A stretch of 64,000 nt of DNA from Ferriphaselus sp. R-1 (GTDB lineage Bacteria > Pseudomonadota > Gammaproteobacteria > Burkholderiales > Gallionellaceae): the NCBI RefSeq assembly GCF_000746095.1, contig NZ_JQKP01000001.1, positions 310,001-374,000 on the forward strand. The letters run 5' to 3'. This document shows, one piece after another, positions 35,290 to 44,485 of the stretch; positions within the stretch are counted from its first letter, which is position 1; each line of letters begins with the position of its first letter. The position numbers were made by a program, and so were the translations under genes. Below the pieces are notes generated by a model. That model was not told the origin of the DNA. It did not search any database and saw nothing but the letters and a program-made list of their open reading frames with translations.

Positions 35290-36330
35290 TCATCGCTTGC
35301 GCCCTTCCGCCACGCGGCCCACATAGACCGTGATCTCTTCGCGGTCATGGTAGAGCTGCTTGGCGCTCAGGCGGTAGCGCAATCCGGCATCATCCAGCGT
35401 GGCGCGCAGGTCGGCCAGGGCGGTGTAGACGGTGTCGACGCGCTTCTTCATCGGCAGCTTGAGATTGAACACGGTGTGGCGGGCGTGGCCGTGGATCAGC
35501 CAGTCGGCCATCAGCGCGGCGACGCGCTGCGGGCGCTCCACCATGTCGCATACCAGCCAGTCCACCGGGCGGCGCGGGCGGTGGCGGAAGCCGTCCACGC
35601 GCAAGTGTTCGACCAGCGGGTGGCCGAGCACCGCGCCCTTGAGCGGGCCGTTGTCCACCGCCTGGACGCGGATACCGCGTCGGATGAGTTGCCAAGTCCA
35701 GCCGCCGGGGGCTGCGCCCAGATCGACGGCGGTCATGCCCGGTTTGAGCAGGCGTATTTCCTCGCTGCCGAGGAATACACCGAAGGCCTCGGACAACTTG
35801 AGGGTGGAGCGGCTGGGGGCTTCCGGCGGCATCTTCTGGCGCAAGATGCCCATCAGCCCGTCCGCGCTCTTGCCCGGCTCGCTCGTGCCCAGCACCACGC
35901 GCTGGCGGTCGGGGAAGAACAGGTGCAGGCGTGGCAGTTTGTCGTTGGCTTCCAGTCTCCCGGCGGCTTGCAGCGCCGTTTCCAGCAAGGGGCCGAAGCG
36001 TCGGGTGAAGCTGGACAGCTCCTTGCCGTCGTTGGTGTCCGGAGTCTCCAGCCACAGTGCGCCGAAACGCTGTGGCGCATCAGGTAGGGCAGCCAGGATG
36101 GGAGTCAGGCGGTCGCGTTCCGGCAGTGCCTCCACGCTGCCCAGCTCGCGAATCACCTGACGGGCGAAGATCAGCGTGGCGTAATCCAGCCGGGACGGGC
36201 CCTGCAAGCGTACATAGCCACTGTTCTCGGTGGCATCGAGTACCTCGGCGCGAGGCGAATGGCGCAGTGCCTCTTCGGCGCAGTCGCGTTCAAAACCGGG
36301 GCGGCAGTAGAGCAGATGACGAGTATTCAT
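35290..36330 (-). CDS. rlmM: 23S rRNA 2'-O-ribose C2498 methyltransferase
   Basis: A 346-aa protein. N-terminal THUMP-like part (MNTRHLLYCRPGFERDCAEE), SAM-binding VDLGAAPGGWTWQL, and the K-D-K-E-type catalytic residues in DWLVCDMVE and FNLKLPMKKR. The start at 36330 gives the family's usual N-terminus. It methylates C2498 in the peptidyl-transferase region. Divergent from the HAD phosphatase gene. Confidence 0.95.
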   Translation of the reverse strand: MNTRHLLYCRPGFERDCAEEALRHSPRAEVLDATENSGYVRLQGPSRLDYATLIFARQVIRELGSVEALPERDRLTPILAALPDAPQRFGALWLETPDTNDGKELSSFTRRFGPLLETALQAAGRLEANDKLPRLHLFFPDRQRVVLGTSEPGKSADGLMGILRQKMPPEAPSRSTLKLSEAFGVFLGSEEIRLLKPGMTAVDLGAAPGGWTWQLIRRGIRVQAVDNGPLKGAVLGHPLVEHLRVDGFRHRPRRPVDWLVCDMVERPQRVAALMADWLIHGHARHTVFNLKLPMKKRVDTVYTALADLRATLDDAGLRYRLSAKQLYHDREEITVYVGRVAEGRKR

Positions 36331-36415
36331 GGGCAGATTGTCGCACAGGCAGCACCATGACGGCGATTTTGGGACGGCGACTGGTAGAATCCACACTTGT
36401 TTAGTAAGGAATGAA

Positions 36416-37072
36416 ATGAGCAAACGATACGATCTGATAGTGTTCGACTGGGATGGCACGCTGATGGACTCCACAGCGGTCATCGCTGGCTCGATCCAGT
36501 CCGCCTGCCGCGATCTGGGCGTGGAAGTGCCGGATGAGGCGACCGCGCGTCATGTCATCGGTCTGGGGTTGAACGAGGCGTTGCGCCAGGCCGTGCCGAC
36601 CCTGCCCGAGCACCAGTACGGCGAATTGGCGGCGCGCTACCGCCACCACTTCCTCAGCCACGGCGATGCGATCCCGCTGTATGAAGGCGCACAGCAGACG
36701 CTGGATGAGTTGCAGGCGGCGAATTATCTGCTGGCCGTGGCGACCGGCAAGAATCGCAACGGGCTGAACCGGGTGCTGGATTCGAGTGGCTTGCGGCATT
36801 ATTTCCACGCCACGCGCACCGCCGACGAGACCCAGTCCAAGCCGCATCCGGCGATGCTGATCGAACTGATGGACGAGTTGAAGGTGGTGCCCGAGCGCGT
36901 GTTGATGATCGGCGATACCACGCACGACCTGCAACTGGCGCTGAATGCCGGGGTCGATGCGCTGGGGATGACGCATGGCGCCCATCCCGAAGAGATTTTG
37001 AGCGCACTTGAGCCCTTGGCTCTGGTGGATGATTTTGTGGCATTGCGCACCTGGTTGCGCGAGAATGCCTGA
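36416..37072 (+). CDS. HAD-IA phosphatase, phosphoglycolate-phosphatase-like
   Basis: A 218-aa protein. Motif I is FDWDGTLMDS, motif II is within AVATGKNRNG (Thr), then the conserved Lys in QSKPHPAML and motif IV MIGDTTHDLQLALNAG. It probably removes phosphate from phosphoglycolate or a related metabolite. It precedes the S49 peptidase gene by 21 bases in one operon, an arrangement seen near rluC in many betaproteobacteria (recalled). Confidence 0.88.
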   Translation: MSKRYDLIVFDWDGTLMDSTAVIAGSIQSACRDLGVEVPDEATARHVIGLGLNEALRQAVPTLPEHQYGELAARYRHHFLSHGDAIPLYEGAQQTLDELQAANYLLAVATGKNRNGLNRVLDSSGLRHYFHATRTADETQSKPHPAMLIELMDELKVVPERVLMIGDTTHDLQLALNAGVDALGMTHGAHPEEILSALEPLALVDDFVALRTWLRENA

Positions 37073-37093
37073 ACCGATGGAACAAGGACTGTG

Positions 37094-38050
37094 ATGTCAG
37101 AGCAAAACGATAATTGGGAACGCGGTGTGCTGGAGAAGCTGGCGATGTCGGCCATTCAGGAACAACGCCGGGCGCGCCACTGGAGCATCCTGTTCAAGGT
37201 GCTGACCTTCGGCTATCTGTTCATCCTGCTCTACCTGTTCATGGGCTGGGGCGAAAGCAAGAAAGAGTCACCCTTAGGCGGTAGCAACCACACGGCGCTG
37301 GTCAATCTGCACGGCGTGATCGCGGCAGATACGGCGGCCAATGCCGATGACATCATCAGCAGTTTGCAGGATGCGTTCGAGGATGCGCACACCCAAGGTG
37401 TGGTGCTGCGCATCAACAGCCCCGGCGGCAGCCCGGTGCAAGCCGGCTACATCAACGACGAGATCCGTCGCCTGCGCGCCAAGCATCCGTCCATCCCCTT
37501 GTACGTGGTGGTCGAGGACATTTGCGCATCCGGCGGCTACTACATCGCGGCAGCGGCAGACAAGATCTTCGTCAACAAGGCGAGCATGGTCGGTTCCATC
37601 GGCGTGCTGATGGATGGTTTTGGCTTCACCGGCACGATGGAGAAGCTGGGTGTGGAGCGCCGGTTGATCACGGCGGGCGAGAACAAGGGCTTCCTCGATC
37701 CTTTCTCTCCGGCGAACCCGGCGCAGAGTGAATACGCCCGGCAGATGGTGGGCGAGATCCACCAGCAATTCATCGATGTGGTGCGGCAGGGACGCGGTCA
37801 GCGCCTGAAACAGTCGCCGGAGCTGTTCAGCGGCTTGGTGTGGACCGGCGAGCGCAGCATCGAACTGGGCTTGGCCGATGCCGAGGGTAGTCTGGATTCG
37901 GTCGCGCGCGAGGTCATCAAGGCCGAGAACATCGTCGATTTTACCGTGCATGAAGGTTTGGCCGACAGGCTGGCGCAGCGCTTTGGCGCGGGCGTGGCGA
38001 GCGCGCTGCCGGGCTTCATGGCGAAACTGGACCGGACAGCCATCCACTAA
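37094..38050 (+). CDS. S49-family signal-peptide peptidase (SppA-like)
   Basis: A 318-aa protein with one N-terminal TM anchor (ILFKVLTFGYLFILLYLFMGW) and a periplasmic crotonase-like protease domain. RINSPGGSPVQ is the oxyanion region, ASGGYYIAAAAD contains the nucleophilic Ser, and MVGSIGV follows. Half-length, as in the short SppA class that forms oligomers. It clears cleaved signal peptides. Start ATG 37094 or GTG 37091. Confidence 0.92.
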   Translation: MSEQNDNWERGVLEKLAMSAIQEQRRARHWSILFKVLTFGYLFILLYLFMGWGESKKESPLGGSNHTALVNLHGVIAADTAANADDIISSLQDAFEDAHTQGVVLRINSPGGSPVQAGYINDEIRRLRAKHPSIPLYVVVEDICASGGYYIAAAADKIFVNKASMVGSIGVLMDGFGFTGTMEKLGVERRLITAGENKGFLDPFSPANPAQSEYARQMVGEIHQQFIDVVRQGRGQRLKQSPELFSGLVWTGERSIELGLADAEGSLDSVAREVIKAENIVDFTVHEGLADRLAQRFGAGVASALPGFMAKLDRTAIH

Positions 38051-38093
38051 CGTGTTGAGTGGCGGGTGTCGGTCAGAAATAGCGGGAGGAGTG

Positions 38094-39500
38094 ATGCGTT
38101 ACATAGCGAAGTGCTCGGTCTTGTTGGCAGGTTTGGCGACGCTGTACGGCGCGTCTGCATGGGCTGGTTCTGGTGGTTTCGCGGTGTCGGAATACAGTGT
38201 CAGCGGACTGGGGAATGCCTATGCGGGCACGGCGAGCTGCGAGGATGCCAGCACGATCTACTCCAACCCGGCGGGGATGAGTTGCTTGCCCGGCAGCCAG
38301 TTCGTGGTGATGGCCAGTGCCGTGCGTCCCTCCGCGTCCTTCACGTCCGCCATGACTGCAGCGGACTACGCGCCGCTGCAAGCCGCCGGTGGCAACGGCG
38401 GCGATCCCGGGGGCACCAACTACATTCCGGCCCTGTTCCTGTCCAGCGAACTTTCCCCGACCCTGCATGCCGGTTTCGGCGTGAACGTCCCCTTTGGGTT
38501 GCAGACGGATTATGGCACCACCTGGGCGGGGCGCTTTCAGGCGACCAAGTCCTCGATCTCCACGATCAACCTGAATCCGGCTCTGTCCTGGCGCGCCACT
38601 GAAACCGTGACTCTGGCAGCGGGCCTCGATTACCAGAGCATCAAGGGCGAGCTGAGCAACATGGTCAACTACTCGGCAGCGGGTGCGGCTGCCGGTGCCG
38701 CCGCTGGTGCGGCCGCAGCCGTGGCTGGCGGTGCGCCCGTGGGGAGCGCGCCCTATCTGGCCGCCGTGGCTGCAGGTCAGGCGGCAGGTTTGGCGGCGGC
38801 AGGCGGGCCGAACAGCGAAGGCTTGAGCACGATGAGCGGCACGGACAGTGCCTGGGGTTACAACCTCGGCATGACCATAGCAGCGGGTCCGCAGACACGT
38901 TTCGGCCTGGCCTATCGCTCGGCGATCAACTACACCCTCAATGGCACGGTCTCCTTCGCCAATGTCCCCGCCGGTCTGGCGGCGGCCCTGGTCACCGCTC
39001 CGGTCACGCTGGCGATCAAAGTGCCGGACACCTGGTCGGCCAGCGTGTTCCATCAGGTGAACGAGCAATGGGATCTGATGGCAGATGTCACCCGCACCGG
39101 CTGGAGTGCGGTGCAGAACCTGACCGTGCGCAGCGGCAACGGTACTGTGCTTTCCAACACCCACGAGGGTTGGCGCGACACGTCCCGCTTTGCGCTCGGG
39201 GCGAGTTATCACTACGACGCGCAACTGACGGCACGCATCGGCGTGGCCTACGATCAGTCGCCGGTCTCCGATGCCTTTCGTACCGCGCGCCTGCCCGACC
39301 AGAACCGCACCTGGCTGGCGTTAGGCGGGCAATACCGGCTCAGCCCGGCTACCGCCATCGACGTGGCGTACGCGCATCTGTTCATGGCGAGTGCGCCTAT
39401 CTCATCCAACCAAGCCGCTTCAGCTGCGGCCAATCTGGTGGGGCGTTACACCTCCCTGCAATCCAACATCCTGGGTGTCCAGCTCGGGCATAACTTCTGA
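38094..39500 (+). CDS. FadL/OmpP1-family outer-membrane transporter
   Basis: A 468-aa precursor with signal peptide ending GASAWA|GSGGFAV, then the FadL hallmark N-terminus GLGNAYAGTASCEDASTIYSNPAGM, the LNPALSWR strand, and a C-terminus LGVQLGHNF ending in Phe. It forms a 14-stranded barrel passing long-chain fatty acids or other hydrophobics. Residues ~180-230 are an Ala/Gly-rich low-complexity loop ([19 protein letters not shown]). It sits directly upstream of the fatty-acid-oxidation-type gene, which supports a lipid substrate. Confidence 0.9.
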   Translation: MRYIAKCSVLLAGLATLYGASAWAGSGGFAVSEYSVSGLGNAYAGTASCEDASTIYSNPAGMSCLPGSQFVVMASAVRPSASFTSAMTAADYAPLQAAGGNGGDPGGTNYIPALFLSSELSPTLHAGFGVNVPFGLQTDYGTTWAGRFQATKSSISTINLNPALSWRATETVTLAAGLDYQSIKGELSNMVNYSAAGAAAGAAAGAAAAVAGGAPVGSAPYLAAVAAGQAAGLAAAGGPNSEGLSTMSGTDSAWGYNLGMTIAAGPQTRFGLAYRSAINYTLNGTVSFANVPAGLAAALVTAPVTLAIKVPDTWSASVFHQVNEQWDLMADVTRTGWSAVQNLTVRSGNGTVLSNTHEGWRDTSRFALGASYHYDAQLTARIGVAYDQSPVSDAFRTARLPDQNRTWLALGGQYRLSPATAIDVAYAHLFMASAPISSNQAASAAANLVGRYTSLQSNILGVQLGHNF

Positions 39501-39543
39501 GCGGCGGGGCTGTGGGTACTCTCCGGTCTTGTCGGGAGGCGCG

Positions 39544-42072
39544 ATGGCAGCCGATTTCTTGATCCGCCGGGTGGCGGTGCTGGGCGCGGGAGTGATGGGG
39601 GCGCAGATCGCCGCCCATCTGGCTAACGCGCACATCGAGACGCTGCTTTTCGATCTGCCAGCACCGGAAGGGGAGGCCAACGGCATCGTCACCCAAGCGC
39701 TGGACAAGCTGAAGCAGCTCGATCCCGCGCCGCTGGCCAGTCCTGCCAAGCTCAGCTGCATCCGGGCGGCCAATTACGCCGAGCATCTGGAGCAGCTGCG
39801 CGACTGCGATCTGGTGATCGAGGCCATCGCCGAGAAGCTGGAGTGGAAGTCTGATCTCTACCGCAAGGTCGCGCCTTATCTCGGCGAGCGCGCCATCTTC
39901 GCCAGCAACACCTCCGGCCTGTCGATCAATGCCTTGGCGGCAGCCTTCCCTGAGCCACTGCGTCACCGCTACTGCGGCATCCATTTCTTCAACCCGCCGC
40001 GCTACATGCACCTGGTCGAGCTGATCCCAGGGCGCGACACCGAGGCGGTGCTGCTCGATCAACTGGAGACCTTCCTTGTCTCCATGCTTGGCAAGGGCGT
40101 GGTGCGCGCCAAGGACACGCCCAGCTTCATCGCTAACCGCATCGGCGTGTTCTCCATGCGCGCTACCCAGCATCACGCGCAGACGTTCGGGCTGGGCTTC
40201 GACACCGTGGACGCGCTGACTGGCCGCTACCTCGGTCGACCCAAGAGCGCCACGTTCCGCACGCTGGATCTGGTCGGCCTCGATATCTTTTCGCATGTCG
40301 TGACCATGATGCGCGAGACGCTGACCGACGATCCCTGGCACGCGATGTTTGCATTGCCGGACTGGTTCGAGCGGCTGGTGGCCGAGGGCGCACTGGGGCA
40401 GAAGAGCAAGCGCGGTGTCTATCTCAAGGTGGGCCGGGAAATTCATGTGCTCGACCTCGCCAGCGGCGAGTACCGCCCGTCCGAGGGGCTGGCCGCCGAG
40501 GCAGTGAAAGACATCCTGCGCGAACGCGATTGGGCGAAAAAACTGGCCGGACTGCACGCCAGCCGGCATCCGCAGGCTCAGTTTTTGTGGTCGGTGCTGC
40601 GCGACGTGTTCCACTATTGCGCCGTCCAGCTCGAACACATCGCCGACAACGCGCGCGACCTCGACTTCGCCATGCGCTGGGGCTTCGGCTGGGACATGGG
40701 GCCGTTCGAGATCTGGCAGGCGGCGGGTTGGCAGCAGGTCGCAGGCTGGATCAAGGATGACATCGCCGCAGGCCGCGCGCTGTCAGTCACGCCGCTGCCG
40801 GACTGGGCGCTGGAGCCGGGACGGACGGGCGTGCATGCAACACGAGGTTCATTCTCACCCTCTCCCCCAACCCCTCTCCCGCAAGCGGGAGAGGGAGGAG
40901 CGCAGCGGAGGGAGAGGGAACAGAGCTATCAACCCCGCTCCCAACTTCCCGTCTACCAGCGCCAACTCTTCCCTGACAAACTGCTCGGCGAAGAACGCCA
41001 ATACGGCGAGACGATCTTCGAGACCGAGCAGGCGCGTCTGTGGCATCTGGGCGACGACATCGCCATCCTGAGTTTTCATTCCAAGATGCACACCATCGGC
41101 AGCGAGGTGCTGGATGCCTTGCTGCGTGCGGTGGACGAGGCCGAGGCGCATTTCTCGGCGCTGGTCATCTGGCAGACCGAGCCGCCGTTCTCGGTCGGGG
41201 CCAATTTGTTGCAGGTGATGCAGGGCGTGCGCGAGGCGCCGGAAGCGGGGCTGTTCGGCAAGTTCAAGCAAGCCGCGCAGCGGGTCAAATACACCGTGGC
41301 CAGCGGCGGCGGGGTGGGCGCGGTGCTGGATGCCGCCATCGGCAATCTGCCGCGCGTGGAAGAGGTGGTCGCCAAGTTCCAGCGCGCCACCATGCGGCTG
41401 AAATACGCCCGCGTGCCGGTGGTCGCAGCGGTGGACGGCCTAGCGATGGGCGGCGGCTGCGAGGTCGCGCTGCACTGCGCGCGCGTCGTCGCCACGCTGG
41501 AAAGTTACATCGGGCTGGTGGAGATCGGCGTCGGACTGCTTCCGGCGGGCGGCGGTTGCAAGGAGATGGCGTTGCGCGCGGCGCAGGAAGCGCGCGGCGG
41601 CGAGTTGTTCGAGCCGATAAAACGCAACTTCCAGCTGATCGCCATGGGCGAAGTATCCAAGAGCGCCGAACTGGCGCGCGAGATGGGCTATCTGCGCCCC
41701 GGTGACCGCATCGTGATGAACCGTTTCGAGCTGCTGCACGTCGCCCGGCAGGAAGCCGCTGCACTGGCCGCCACCGCCTGGCGGCCACCGTTGCCCGCGC
41801 CGTTTCCGGTGGCCGGGCGCAACGTGCTGGCCACGCTGCGCGCCGGACTGGTCAATTTCGTGGAAGGCGGCTTCATCTCCGAGCACGACCACGCCATCGC
41901 CAGCCGCATCGCCGAGACCCTGTGTGGCGGCGACGTGGACAGCGGCACACTGGTGGACGAGCAATGGCTGCTCGACCTCGAACGCCGTCATTTCATGGAA
42001 CTGCTCGCTACCGACAAGACCCAGGCGCGCATCGAACACATGCTGAAACACAGCAAACCGTTGAGGAACTGA
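39544..42072 (+). CDS. 3-hydroxyacyl-CoA dehydrogenase / enoyl-CoA hydratase fusion (FadN-like) with repeat-encoded insertion
   Basis: An 842-aa beta-oxidation enzyme. The N-terminal NAD-binding dehydrogenase has GAGVMGAQIA at ~14, EAIAEKLEWK and the HFFNPPRYM catalytic His. A second dehydrogenase domain follows to ~430. The crotonase domain is C-terminal (~500-760) with the DGLAMGGGCE oxyanion loop. This order (dehydrogenase first) is that of FadN/FadJ-like single-chain enzymes, opposite to E. coli FadB. Residues ~439-459 (SPSPPTPLPQAGEGGAQRR) are encoded by a palindromic repeat inserted in frame in the linker. It probably works with the thiolase at 44486. Confidence 0.9.
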   Translation: MAADFLIRRVAVLGAGVMGAQIAAHLANAHIETLLFDLPAPEGEANGIVTQALDKLKQLDPAPLASPAKLSCIRAANYAEHLEQLRDCDLVIEAIAEKLEWKSDLYRKVAPYLGERAIFASNTSGLSINALAAAFPEPLRHRYCGIHFFNPPRYMHLVELIPGRDTEAVLLDQLETFLVSMLGKGVVRAKDTPSFIANRIGVFSMRATQHHAQTFGLGFDTVDALTGRYLGRPKSATFRTLDLVGLDIFSHVVTMMRETLTDDPWHAMFALPDWFERLVAEGALGQKSKRGVYLKVGREIHVLDLASGEYRPSEGLAAEAVKDILRERDWAKKLAGLHASRHPQAQFLWSVLRDVFHYCAVQLEHIADNARDLDFAMRWGFGWDMGPFEIWQAAGWQQVAGWIKDDIAAGRALSVTPLPDWALEPGRTGVHATRGSFSPSPPTPLPQAGEGGAQRREREQSYQPRSQLPVYQRQLFPDKLLGEERQYGETIFETEQARLWHLGDDIAILSFHSKMHTIGSEVLDALLRAVDEAEAHFSALVIWQTEPPFSVGANLLQVMQGVREAPEAGLFGKFKQAAQRVKYTVASGGGVGAVLDAAIGNLPRVEEVVAKFQRATMRLKYARVPVVAAVDGLAMGGGCEVALHCARVVATLESYIGLVEIGVGLLPAGGGCKEMALRAAQEARGGELFEPIKRNFQLIAMGEVSKSAELAREMGYLRPGDRIVMNRFELLHVARQEAAALAATAWRPPLPAPFPVAGRNVLATLRAGLVNFVEGGFISEHDHAIASRIAETLCGGDVDSGTLVDEQWLLDLERRHFMELLATDKTQARIEHMLKHSKPLRN
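40858..40919. repeat. REP-like palindromic repeat inside the fad gene
   Basis: CCCTCTCCC repeats and CTCCCGC(AA)GCGGGAG palindrome over 62 bp, same core as at 34536 and 48526. The reading frame stays open through it. Confidence 0.88.
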
Positions 42073-42075
42073 GCG

Positions 42076-42582
42076 ATGGCCGATCTCCGACTTCTTCTGG
42101 TGGGCGTAATGGCCTTGGCGTGTCAGCTTGCCGCTGCTGCTGATTACGCGGCACTCAAGCTGCCGCTGGCGCCGTTGACCGGCAATGTCGCCGAGCTGAT
42201 GGTCGTAGGCGGAGCCAAGCCGGTCCGGCTGAGCCAGGCCGAAATCGAACGCTTGCCTCTCTACCAGACCACTTTGACTACGCATTGGGGGCAGCGCGGC
42301 ACGTTTCAGGGCGTGCTGCTGACGGACCTGCTCAAGGCGCACAAGCTGGCCGGGCGGGCGGTCACGCTGGTCGCACTGGATGGCTATCGCGATCAGCTGT
42401 CCGTCGCCGATTACCAGGGCAGCCCGGCGATACTGGCGACGCGTCTGAACGGTCGCCCCATCGCTTACGCCGAGAAAGGTCCGTTCATCCTGTTGTGGCC
42501 GCACAAGGAACAGCTCGCCCTGCAAGGCAAGATGCGCCTGTCGGACTGGATCTGGGGCCTGAACGAGATACGGGCGCAGTGA
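42076..42582 (+). CDS. Periplasmic oxidoreductase-molybdopterin-fold protein
   Basis: A 168-aa precursor with a signal peptide (LLLVGVMALACQLAAA). The rest resembles a short version of the sulfite-oxidase molybdopterin-binding fold: RLSQAEIERLPLYQT, GTFQGVLLTDLLKA, VALDGYRDQLSVADYQ and KGPFILLWPHKE. It lacks the conserved cofactor-ligand cysteine I would expect, so it may be a sensor rather than an enzyme. It lies 85 bp upstream of a hybrid histidine kinase, and such pairs recur in proteobacteria. The start is three bases after the fad gene's stop. Confidence 0.7.
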   Translation: MADLRLLLVGVMALACQLAAAADYAALKLPLAPLTGNVAELMVVGGAKPVRLSQAEIERLPLYQTTLTTHWGQRGTFQGVLLTDLLKAHKLAGRAVTLVALDGYRDQLSVADYQGSPAILATRLNGRPIAYAEKGPFILLWPHKEQLALQGKMRLSDWIWGLNEIRAQ

Positions 42583-42667
42583 TGTGTGGGAATCTCGAAT
42601 GTGGCCGTCGCACTGCTGCCGGACTGGATATGGAGCGGTGGCGAATCATATGCGAACTGAGGGAACA

Positions 42668-44449
42668 ATGACGACACAGCCGGAGTTACTCGATCTGGAA
42701 GGCGAACAGGTCCGTTTTCTGTATGCCGGGCAGAATTCGTCGATAGTCAGCAATGTACTGCTGGCGTTGATCATGGGGGTCATGCTGGAGTCGGTGATAC
42801 CCGCCTCCAGGATCTACGCTTGGTGGGGCGTGTTCGGCCTGGTGTTACTGTTTCGTAGGTTCAGCGGAACCGCTTTGCTGCGGGAAGGATCGTCCCGACG
42901 GTGCGATCCATACTGGTTGTCCCGCTTCCGTCTGGGCGTGCTGGCAACCGGTTTGTGCTGGGGTGGCGCTTCCGTCTTCCTGTTTCCCGCCGGGAATGTG
43001 GTGTATCAGGTGTTCATGGCCTTCACGTTGGGTGGGGTCTGTGCCGGTGCGATCACCTTGCTGGCGATAGACCGCCGCTCGATACTGATCTTCCTGGCGC
43101 CGACGCTGTTGCCGATCACTTTCGGATTGCTGCTGGAGTCCGAGCGCTTGTCGCTGGCGATGGGAGGCATGGCAGCGCTGTACTTTCTGGTCATGGTGAT
43201 GGTCGCGTTGCGTAGCGAGCGGGTGCTGCACGAGAATGTACAGCTCAGGATCGCTGCCGGGGATCGGGAGCTGGCGCTGGTCGAGGCCAAGGAGGCAGCG
43301 GAAGCCGCCAGCCGTGCCAAGAGTGAGTTCCTGGCCAGCATGAGCCATGAACTCAGGACCCCGCTCAATGCGATCAACGGGTTCTCTTATCTGCTGGGGG
43401 CATCGCCGGAATTGCCGGAGGATGCCCGCGAACAGGCGCACGAGATCGAGCGCGCGGGCAGTCACTTGTTGTCGCTGGTGAACGACCTGATCGATCTGGC
43501 GCGCATCGAGGTTGGCAAGATCGAGCTTTCCCTGGAGACGGTCTCCGTCAGATCCGTGGTCGAGAAGAGTCTGGCGATGATCGCGCCGCTGGTCAGCGAC
43601 AAGGGGATAAGGCTGGTCGATGAGGCCAGGCTGGACGACTCTCTGTCCGTTCAAGTGGATGCTGCCCGCCTGCGCCAGATCCTTATCAACTTCCTGTCCA
43701 ATGCGATCAAGTACAACCGGCCGAACGGTCAGGTCACGCTATCTGCCCAGACGGATGATGGACGGGTGCGCATCTGCGTTTCGGATACCGGCATAGGCAT
43801 TCCGGCGGCAAAGCAGTCGCGCATCTTCCATGAGGCGTTCGATCGCCTGGGCAAGGAGGGCGGCTCGATCGAGGGCACCGGCATCGGCTTGGTCATTACC
43901 CGCAGGGTGGCCGAGGCGATGGGCGGTAAGGTGGGTTTCGAGAGCGTCGAACAACAGGGCAGTACCTTCTGGGTCGAGTTGCCCAAAGGCGAGCCCATCC
44001 AGCAGTTTGAGGCAGCGCCTGCCGCGCAAGATGTTCAGGCAGCCAAAGAGTCCAGGGAACGGCCAATCATCCTGTTGGTCGAGGATAATATGGTGAACCA
44101 GCGGCTGGCGGAAGCCGTACTGAAGAAGCTGGGGTGTGATGTACTCCTGGCGAAGAACGGTCTGGAGGCGGTGACGGCCATGGAGCATGGTCGTTTTGCG
44201 CTGGTGTTGATGGATTGCCAGATGCCGGAGATGGATGGTTATGAGGCGACCCGGCACATCCGCCGTGCCGAGGAAGGGACCGGGCGGCATCAACCTGTCG
44301 TGGCGATGACGGCCAACGCGATGGAAGGCGACCGGGAAAAATGCCTGGCGGCAGGCATGGACGATTACCTTACCAAGCCGATCGACTTCGAGCGTCTGAA
44401 AGAGGTGTTGGATACCTGGGCAAGACCGCCCATTAAGGTGAGCGGCTGA
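42668..44449 (+). CDS. Membrane hybrid histidine kinase with receiver domain
   Basis: A 593-aa protein from the ATG preceded by GAGGGAA. Five to six TM helices (~25-190), a short coil, HisKA with SMSHELRTPLNAINGF (phospho-His), HATPase_c with N box (NFLSNAIKYN), DTGIGIP and GTGIGLV, and a C-terminal receiver with DCQMPEMDGYEATRHIRR (phospho-Asp) and the Lys in LTKPID. No PAS or periplasmic sensor domain, so signal input is probably through the membrane helices or the upstream periplasmic protein. No cognate DNA-binding regulator is adjacent. Confidence 0.92.
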   Translation: MTTQPELLDLEGEQVRFLYAGQNSSIVSNVLLALIMGVMLESVIPASRIYAWWGVFGLVLLFRRFSGTALLREGSSRRCDPYWLSRFRLGVLATGLCWGGASVFLFPAGNVVYQVFMAFTLGGVCAGAITLLAIDRRSILIFLAPTLLPITFGLLLESERLSLAMGGMAALYFLVMVMVALRSERVLHENVQLRIAAGDRELALVEAKEAAEAASRAKSEFLASMSHELRTPLNAINGFSYLLGASPELPEDAREQAHEIERAGSHLLSLVNDLIDLARIEVGKIELSLETVSVRSVVEKSLAMIAPLVSDKGIRLVDEARLDDSLSVQVDAARLRQILINFLSNAIKYNRPNGQVTLSAQTDDGRVRICVSDTGIGIPAAKQSRIFHEAFDRLGKEGGSIEGTGIGLVITRRVAEAMGGKVGFESVEQQGSTFWVELPKGEPIQQFEAAPAAQDVQAAKESRERPIILLVEDNMVNQRLAEAVLKKLGCDVLLAKNGLEAVTAMEHGRFALVLMDCQMPEMDGYEATRHIRRAEEGTGRHQPVVAMTANAMEGDREKCLAAGMDDYLTKPIDFERLKEVLDTWARPPIKVSG

Positions 44450-44485
44450 GCACTTGAGACTGATATCGGAGCAAGGAGAGGGGAC

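Noticed and set aside
38680-38830. Ala/Gly-rich tract in the FadL-like gene as a possible frameshift or repeat insertion
   Set aside because: The frame is continuous, the tract is not palindromic and does not match the other repeats; an ordinary low-complexity loop is sufficient.
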